This document shows positions 58,441-64,000 of a stretch of 64,000 nt of DNA, in pieces. This DNA comes from Leptoclinus maculatus (taxonomy: Eukaryota > Chordata > Actinopteri > Perciformes > Stichaeidae). The DNA is taken from NCBI GenBank assembly GCA_032191485.1, contig JAVDOI010000003.1:10106986-10170985 (forward strand), given 5' to 3'. The translations under genes were made by a program, and so were the position numbers. Each line of letters begins with the position of its first letter. The first letter of the stretch is position 1. The notes under the pieces are model-generated. The model was not told the origin of the DNA. It was given only the letters and a program-made list of their open reading frames with translations, and did no database searches.

Positions 58441-59440
58441 CCTTGGACGTCGCTGCCTTGCTCCCACCCTTCTTGTCTGTGTGAACCTGAGGATGCTCTG
58501 CAAGAGACAAAGCATGCGACTTCTGTTTCTTTTAATACATGTCCATATTCTTTCTTTTTGGTGGAGCGAGACGATGGGAGGTGTACGGACGGGTGGACAT
58601 ATAAAGGACACAGCCACTCCGGGCTCTGCTTTAAAACAGAGAGGGAGGCAGCCAAAGAGGCTCCTCTGTATGAATCAGAATTTGACTGTGAACATTGTAA
58701 TATTATTGCTTGTCATAGCCTCCTTTGAAACTGGAACTTTGAGGCAATAGGAGCATAAAAAGCTTTAGGACAGGGGTTTGGGCTGTAGTTAAAAGGGGGT
58801 GTTAGAGGATGCTGCCCTCCCCCTGAGTTCAGCAGTGCTTCGTGGATGTAATCGTTTTCATTAGCAGGGAGGCCAAAGGAACTGATAATCCAGTTGGATC
58901 AAATTGGGTTCAGCAGCCAAATCAAGTCACCAGGCTTTATATAGAGCCCCAGATCCGACCCCCCTCTTTAGAATGTGTGGTTTCCGTCTTAGTTTTTGTA
59001 TATTTCCAAGGTTTTTGTACTAGTTGTAGTGTTGTTCTTGGCCACCTCTCGTTTTTATTATGGGTGTCTCCGCGGGGGCCAGATTGCAACATTGTGAAAT
59101 TACCAAGTCTAAACATTCCCGCGATCAAATGTTCAGGAAGGACACGCTTCCCAAATAATAGCCTCGTTTCTACCTTCAAATGAGCCGAGTCATTACATTT
59201 ACAAAACTCCTTACAATACAGTAGCCAATAGGCTTCATCTTTCCCATCGGCCTCATCCGACTTCGGCTCTTCCAGAAGGACTCAGTCGTACTCCATCATT
59301 ACAAAAAGTGCAGAGTTTAAGCGGAGAGATGTTCATCCAGGAAGACTGTCATTTTATTTACTGCAGAGTGGTGCCAGACGCTTCATCTGGGCCCATGAGG
59401 AATGTGATACCATGCCTCCCTTCATAACTTCATGCACAGC

Positions 59441-59461
59441 TGTGTGTGTGTGTGTGTGTGT
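59441..59461. repeat. (GT)n in the 3' UTR
   Basis: Perfect TG run of about 21 bp, complementary to the CA run 1 kb upstream in the same UTR. Confidence 0.95.
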
Positions 59462-60195
59462 GGAGCTACTGTTCACACTGAATGTTAGAGGTAGTTAGTA
59501 TCGATTCATTTTAAAGCCTTAATTCTATAGCCTTAATGCATATCTTGTTATCATTCAATATCTGTGTTCGCCCCCATCAAGGAACCTAAAAGCAGTAATA
59601 TATTCACCCAATATTAAGATGAATAGATATTGTTGTACAGCGTCATCAACCCTTCACATACAAAGTAATTATGTGACGTGGAAGAGTGTATGGGGAGCTC
59701 GCTAGTAACTGTACATACTGGTACACACTACAGAGCATTTTAAAGAGACGCAGCACTTTTCTTTGGAGCCAGTTTTTTTAGGTTTTTCTTTTTTTTTCAG
59801 AGAGCTCCCTGCAGGATTCTTGTGGGGATAAAGTCCCTAATCAGGGATTTGATAGGCATATTAAGCCCACGGAGATGTTAAACCACTCAAGTGAACACGC
59901 TGTTGCAGCTAAAGGCTCCGCACCAATCTGATGAGTAGAGGGAAGGAGAGAATCTGAGAAGCGTTACGAAACAAACTGGGGTTTCATAGGAAAAAGGTTT
60001 TGGATCAGAGTTCTCAATCCATTGCCAATTTTCTCAATACAAAGACATTTCCCATGCCAAAATTGGTTAGAGACCAATTTATATTGAAGTGTTTTAGTAA
60101 CTCAGTAGATTTGTCTGTTTGAATCATGACCATGTGCTTTAAAATGAAGAGGCGACTGTAAAAGCTTACGCAATTCTTTTTTTCTTCTATCTGTT

Positions 60196-60229
60196 AAAAA
60201 AAAAAAAAAGGAAAAAAAAAAAAAAAAAA
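60196..60229. repeat. Poly-A stretch in the 3' UTR
   Basis: A13 and A18 separated by GG. Encoded in the genome, upstream of the poly(A) signal. Confidence 0.93.
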
Positions 60230-60429
60230 GTAGTTTAAATTAGTAGGACAGAAGAGTACCGTATTTATTTTTTCACATAGCTTTATTTATTAATACTAAA
60301 CTATAGTTTGAGTTTTTCTTTTTTGAAAAATGAACTTTTGGTAGCCAAAGCTGCTGTACATTGTAGACTATTTACCATTTCTATCTGCTATATCCTATAC
60401 AACCTTATTTATTGTATTGTTGCAAAACC

Positions 60430-60437
60430 TGTAAATA
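60430..60437 (+). promoter_or_regulatory. Pumilio-type element in the 3' UTR
   Basis: TGTAAATA fits the UGUANAUA consensus, about 45 bp upstream of the poly(A) signal. A second match, TGTACATA, is at 59710-59717. Confidence 0.45.
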
Positions 60438-60481
60438 TGTTTCCTAGATGATGAACTGTAACATTTACACTTATTTTGAAA

Positions 60482-60487
60482 AATAAA
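60482..60487 (+). terminator. Poly(A) signal AATAAA, CRIM1-family gene
   Basis: A canonical AATAAA, preceded by an AU-rich stretch and followed by ordinary sequence. It is the best-placed signal downstream of the stop codon, and the next gene on the opposite strand ends about 750 bp further on. Cleavage would fall at about 60500-60510. Confidence 0.7.
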
Positions 60488-60510
60488 TGTTTGAACCAAA
60501 GTGGCCCACA

Positions 60511-61219
60511 CCGATGATACTTAAACTGGCTTCGAGGAGAAATTCCCCCAAGTGCAGTGATGTCATTCAAGATGGTATCCGTTAGTGGGTTTTTGACTTC
60601 ACTCGTACAATTGCCGGTTCATGCACATCTGGTCTGAAGTTGTGCCCCAAATGGGACTTTATCTAAGTTCTCTTAGTTGTTTTAAATCTAATCGGTTTCC
60701 CATGTCAGTAGCACTTGCAGATGTGTTTAGTGGTGGTAGGTTGTTTCTCAGGGGGGCCCTTTAAGAGCTGAGAGCACGCGAAGAGCAAGGACACCTCATC
60801 GGTCCAACGGGCTAATAAAACACAGAGAAAGACATGCAGGCCAGAGCTGGAAACCTGGATAATCCTCAGTGCAGACTGTGCTGTTGTTTTGACTTGTCCG
60901 TCAAAGTTTGCTCATAAACTTCCACGGTGAGGAAGCTCCTCCGGAAGGATCAATTCAGTAAACATTTAGGTCAGTTTCCCAGGCTTTGAATACGACAAAT
61001 ACCGCAACACGTAGCCTTCAGACTACGCAACGGTAGTGATATTTGATTTGAGATATTTTCACAACTTCTGTCTCCACTGAACAATACCACCGTTTATAAG
61101 TTTGAGTTAGAATAAGGACAAGCATCAGCTTACGAGAGAATACTCAATAAGCAGATCGTTTTAATCATTAGGCTGCGTTATACTCCCATGTACGACTAAA
61201 ACAGACACAAAATCACAGC
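60511..61219. other. Convergent intergenic gap
   Basis: About 0.7 kb between the ends of the plus- and minus-strand genes. Unique AT-balanced sequence; no feature was recognised. Confidence 0.5.
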
Positions 61220-61595
61220 TCCATGTAGGAAAAGGTCATTTATTACAACTATCCATCCCATTGCTAATAAGAAATGTAAAATGTTTGCCTTTGTGACACA
61301 TAATCTTCAGTAAAAAAACCTTTTCTTTTTCACCTTCCAATAGTTCTATTAAGGCAATAAAGTCAGGTAGTCGTCTAGTCAACGCTGGTCTGAAAAAAGA
61401 CCCCAAAGCATTGGAGGGTTTGGGGTGAAATATGGTGAATTACCATTCAACGTGGTAAACATGGCGTCTTTGGGGCTGTCGCTTTCCAGAAAGAAAAGCG
61501 ATGAGTCTGTCAGTTTCTGCAGGTCCAAGGATGACAATAGTCTCTGGGAGACCACTGAGCCTCAAGCAAAGCGGGCCAGTGGTACCTCTTGGTTT
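61220..61595 (-). other. 3' UTR of the convergent minus-strand gene
   Basis: Runs from the TGA at 61596-61598 to just past the minus-strand AATAAA at 61239-61244. It is about 370 bp long and has no other visible signals. It leaves roughly 700 bp between the ends of the two convergent transcripts. Confidence 0.55.
61239..61244 (-). terminator. Poly(A) signal AATAAA (minus strand) for the convergent gene
   Basis: TTTATT on the + strand reads AATAAA on the minus strand, about 350 bp past the stop codon of the minus-strand gene. It is the nearest well-placed signal. Confidence 0.55.
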
Positions 61596-61653
61596 TCAGA
61601 GAAGGATCTTGTAGTAGTCGTCCTTGTAGCTGTACAAGACCACCACAGCCACC
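61596..61653 (-). CDS. Terminal coding exon of the same unrecognised minus-strand gene
   Basis: 58 coding nt including TGA, preceded by the acceptor tcctcttgcag. Joined to the upstream exon it reads KVAVVVLYSYKDDYYKILL and stops. The beta-strand-like hydrophobic run followed by a charged Tyr-rich end is compatible with a folded domain end. The phase match (2 + 1) and strong splice sites at both exons are the main support. Confidence 0.68.
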
Positions 61654-63866
61654 CTGCAAGAGGACAACATCGGTCTGTTACAAGATTAAAACAATATGCA
61701 ACAACATTAAAAACATCAGGACAATGGAATTCAGCCGGGAGGGTTTTCAAGATCTTGGATTTTTCTAGATAGGAGGTCAGTCACAGGATTCAACACTGCC
61801 AAGAGTCCCATAACTCGTCATCACATATCACAAAAACAAAATGACACCGTGTATTTCCATTATCATGTAGAATAAACAGATTTTAGCCACGCTAGCGGCA
61901 TCTAATTCATGTTGAGGGGACATTTAACGTCATTGCGAGCACGTTAGCTCAAAGCACCACTGTGCCTACATACAGCCTGAAGACTTGTTGAAACAGCATT
62001 GGAGATGCAGCTCGCACATGCAGGTCCTGCTCACGGTACTTTTGGCTGAAAGGAGAAAGCTCAGAGACTTGGAAGCCCTTGGGATTAGATTAGTTTATGG
62101 TCTTACAGCAGCCAGGTGAATGCATGAGCCCTTTAGCTTACTCATCTGGCCTCAGTTGCCTGTGTGCCCCACCTTCGATGAAAACAACTAAACAAACACA
62201 TAAAAACACATGCTGAATATATCCATTGTTGCCTCTGACGCTCATTTATCAGAAAACACTTTTTTTTTTTTTTCCAGACAGGAAATTAAAACCAACTGCT
62301 CTGGAGAGGCGGACGGGAAAGCAGAAAGAGAAGCTTTTGATTTTCTTTTCTTTTTTGTTGTCGTTTGTTCCCATCTCATTCATGAATGAGAAAATCCACT
62401 GAATCCCTCACAGGGTTGCTCTCTAAGGGCACGCACGAGCGTCACAACACTAGAAGCTCAAACACTGAGGATTTAAAAAAAACGTTCTGCTGGGAAGCTT
62501 GGGAATATTAAGCGCTCCGTCCACAACCACAGCAGAGTTAACCCGCAACCCCTGTTCTGCAATCTCAGAGTCAATCAACTTGGGTGTTAGGAGACAGACG
62601 TTAGAAGCCCAAACAAGGCAAAGCCTTCTCCAGATTTCACCTCAGGAAATGGGATCAGCGGAGGATTTGATGTTCTAAGCAAGGCGGTAGTTATCCGTAT
62701 CAGCGCTCCCTTTGAAGCGCCGTCTGTCACCGTTACACCTGGAGTGTGAGGGCTTGGTCGGAGCTTTGGAGTGACAGCTGCCCGTAAAAGGAAGTCTGCC
62801 TTTTTAAGTGGTCTTTAATGTATCCTACTGTTTACCTCAGGTTTCATTTGAATAAAAGTAACAAGTCATTAGTGGATGGAAAGCAGTCGGGTGAGCAGAG
62901 AGGCGGAGGGGTCTCCGGCTCATCTTTCACTACAGCTCCTGCTGAGACGATGCGTCTACAACGGTTTGTTGGGAAAATGTCTAAACAGTGTCAAGTTCTA
63001 GCTGCTTATTTTGAGGGGGAAACATTTTGACACTAAAGACAAGAAGGCCGTGCTCCTGAAAGCTTGGACAGTGTTTTACAAATGATTAGATTCTTGTCCC
63101 TTCTCTTAGGGAACAGCTGACAATGGGATCGATCAATTCAATTCTATGTTTGTATAGTATATACATTAAATAATCACATTTGAATTACTGTTTGAGTTTT
63201 GACCAATTTTACGTTTTATTATAAATAACAATTAGGACAAATTTTATTAATAATAAATAACATTTCAATAAATGTATATCTATTTATCTATTTTTTACAT
63301 TTTATTATTAAAAAGTCAGGAAAGCAAAGTTTAAGTCTAGCCTGATGTTGCCTTAATCCTAAACAAATGATCCCAGTCAGGCATCGCTATCGGACTAACA
63401 AAGTCAGACCGGTGCATCCTTACGTTCTCTTATTTAAATCTTTTCTGCGTTCCTGAAAATAGTTTCTAATTACCAAATGTACTCACGTTCAGTTACGTGT
63501 TAACTTATTCAAATAATTCAAGTATGTTTGTCGGTCGGTAGTACCACCACTTTGGCCCTGTTCCGAATATCTCAACACCAACTGGATGGATTGCCGTGAT
63601 TCCCAACCTCGCCACTAGAACCAGCAGCAGGGCAACATTTGGGGGTTTTAAGTCATTTGTCTCAAGAACTATTGGTTCGATAAGATTGCAATGAAATTTG
63701 GTTCAGATATCCACGATGCTCACTGGATTTATTATAATTCTCACTTATCTTTACATCTACTAGATGGATTGGCACAAACCTTTGTAGACATTCATGGTCC
63801 CCAGAGAATGAATCCTCGTTATCAACGGTACAGGAACACACAAACTTGGCAAAACAACCAACTCAC
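61654..63866 (-). other. Last intron of the convergent minus-strand gene
   Basis: 2.2 kb between the two visible exons of the minus-strand gene. Includes an AT-rich part (63120-63320) and a dispersed repeat copy at 63540-63830 next to the penultimate exon. No further exon was seen. Confidence 0.5.
63540..63830 (+). mobile_element. Dispersed repeat family B, copy 2
   Basis: Contains ATCTCAACACCAACTGGATG, TTTGGTTCAGATATCCACGA and AGACATTCATGGTCCCCAGA. Matches copy 1 on the opposite strand. It ends about 30 bp from the penultimate exon of the minus-strand gene. Confidence 0.55.
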
Positions 63867-63982
63867 TTTTTGGTGATTTTTAACCGGTGGATCTCCTCGC
63901 AGATGGACTTCAGGTAGCGCTGCTTGGGGAGATGATTCAGCAGAGTCTTCACACTGTTGTTGAACTGCTCTTCGCTATCAAA
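63867..63982 (-). CDS. Penultimate coding exon of an unrecognised minus-strand gene
   Basis: A 116-nt open exon with acceptor tctctccttccag and donor gtgagt on the minus strand. It reads FDSEEQFNNSVKTLLNHLPK, then RYLKSICEEIHRLKITK, and ends in phase 2. The terminal exon at 61596-61653 completes the codon, giving a continuous C-terminus. Its helical, charged character looks like a genuine cytosolic protein. In mammals CRIM1 is followed by FEZ2 in convergent orientation, but these residues do not match the FEZ C-terminus I recall, so I do not name it. The gene continues beyond the window. Confidence 0.72.
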
Positions 63983-64000
63983 CTGGAAGGAGAGAAAGAA

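Larger units (their letters stand above)
58313..60510 (+). other. 3' UTR of the CRIM1-family gene
   Basis: About 2.2 kb from the stop codon to just past the AATAAA at 60482. It contains CA and GT microsatellites (58421-58440, 59441-59461), an A-rich run (60196-60229), several ATTTA-type AU-rich elements between 60261 and 60420, and two UGUANAUA Pumilio-type sites at 59710-59717 and 60430-60437. The end point is inferred from the poly(A) signal. Confidence 0.75.

Noticed and set aside
61200..64000. Assignment of the minus-strand gene as FEZ2
   Set aside because: The convergent position fits the mammalian neighbour, but the decoded C-terminal residues do not resemble FEZ proteins as I know them.

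Overview
This window is vertebrate, almost certainly teleost fish, genomic DNA. It has GT-AG introns, compact exons spread over about 30 kb, very dense (CA)n/(GT)n microsatellites, and several interspersed repeats of a type common in fish genomes. I see no bacterial, viral or CRISPR features.

Layout. (1) Positions 1 to about 27,850 are intergenic or distal regulatory DNA. No convincing exon was found there. It holds microsatellites, homopolymer runs, four copies of one dispersed repeat family, a 469-bp inverted-repeat transposon (MITE-like) at 23264-23732, and fragments of other repeats. (2) Positions 28375-58312 on the + strand hold one complete gene of the CRIM1 (cysteine-rich motor neuron 1) family. 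I assembled 15 coding exons whose splice sites and reading phases all agree, giving a predicted 939-residue type I membrane protein. Its order is: signal peptide, IGFBP-like module, two related small Cys-rich modules, one atypical VWC-like module, two VWC repeats, four antistasin-like repeats, three VWC repeats, a Cys-free Thr-rich stalk, one transmembrane helix and a short basic tail. The 3' UTR runs to a poly(A) signal at 60482. (3) From about 61,220 to the window end, the 3' end of a convergent minus-strand gene is visible as two phase-compatible exons. I do not recognise that gene.

Function. Mammalian CRIM1 is known to bind BMPs through its VWC repeats, and so tethers them and limits their maturation and secretion. 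The gene here keeps the extracellular architecture for such a role. It differs from mammalian CRIM1 as I recall it: the membrane-proximal VWC repeat is absent, only one of the two atypical modules after the N-terminal region is present, an N-terminal module is duplicated, and the cytoplasmic tail is different. It may therefore be a CRIM1 paralogue or a strongly diverged orthologue. The family assignment is firm; the exact orthology is not.

I found no clearly novel biological system. The most unusual items are the divergent domain plan, complementary CA and GT repeats bracketing intron 2, a possible minus-strand exon inside intron 8, a perfect 18-bp hairpin in the same intron, and a dispersed repeat ending about 30 bp before exon 6.
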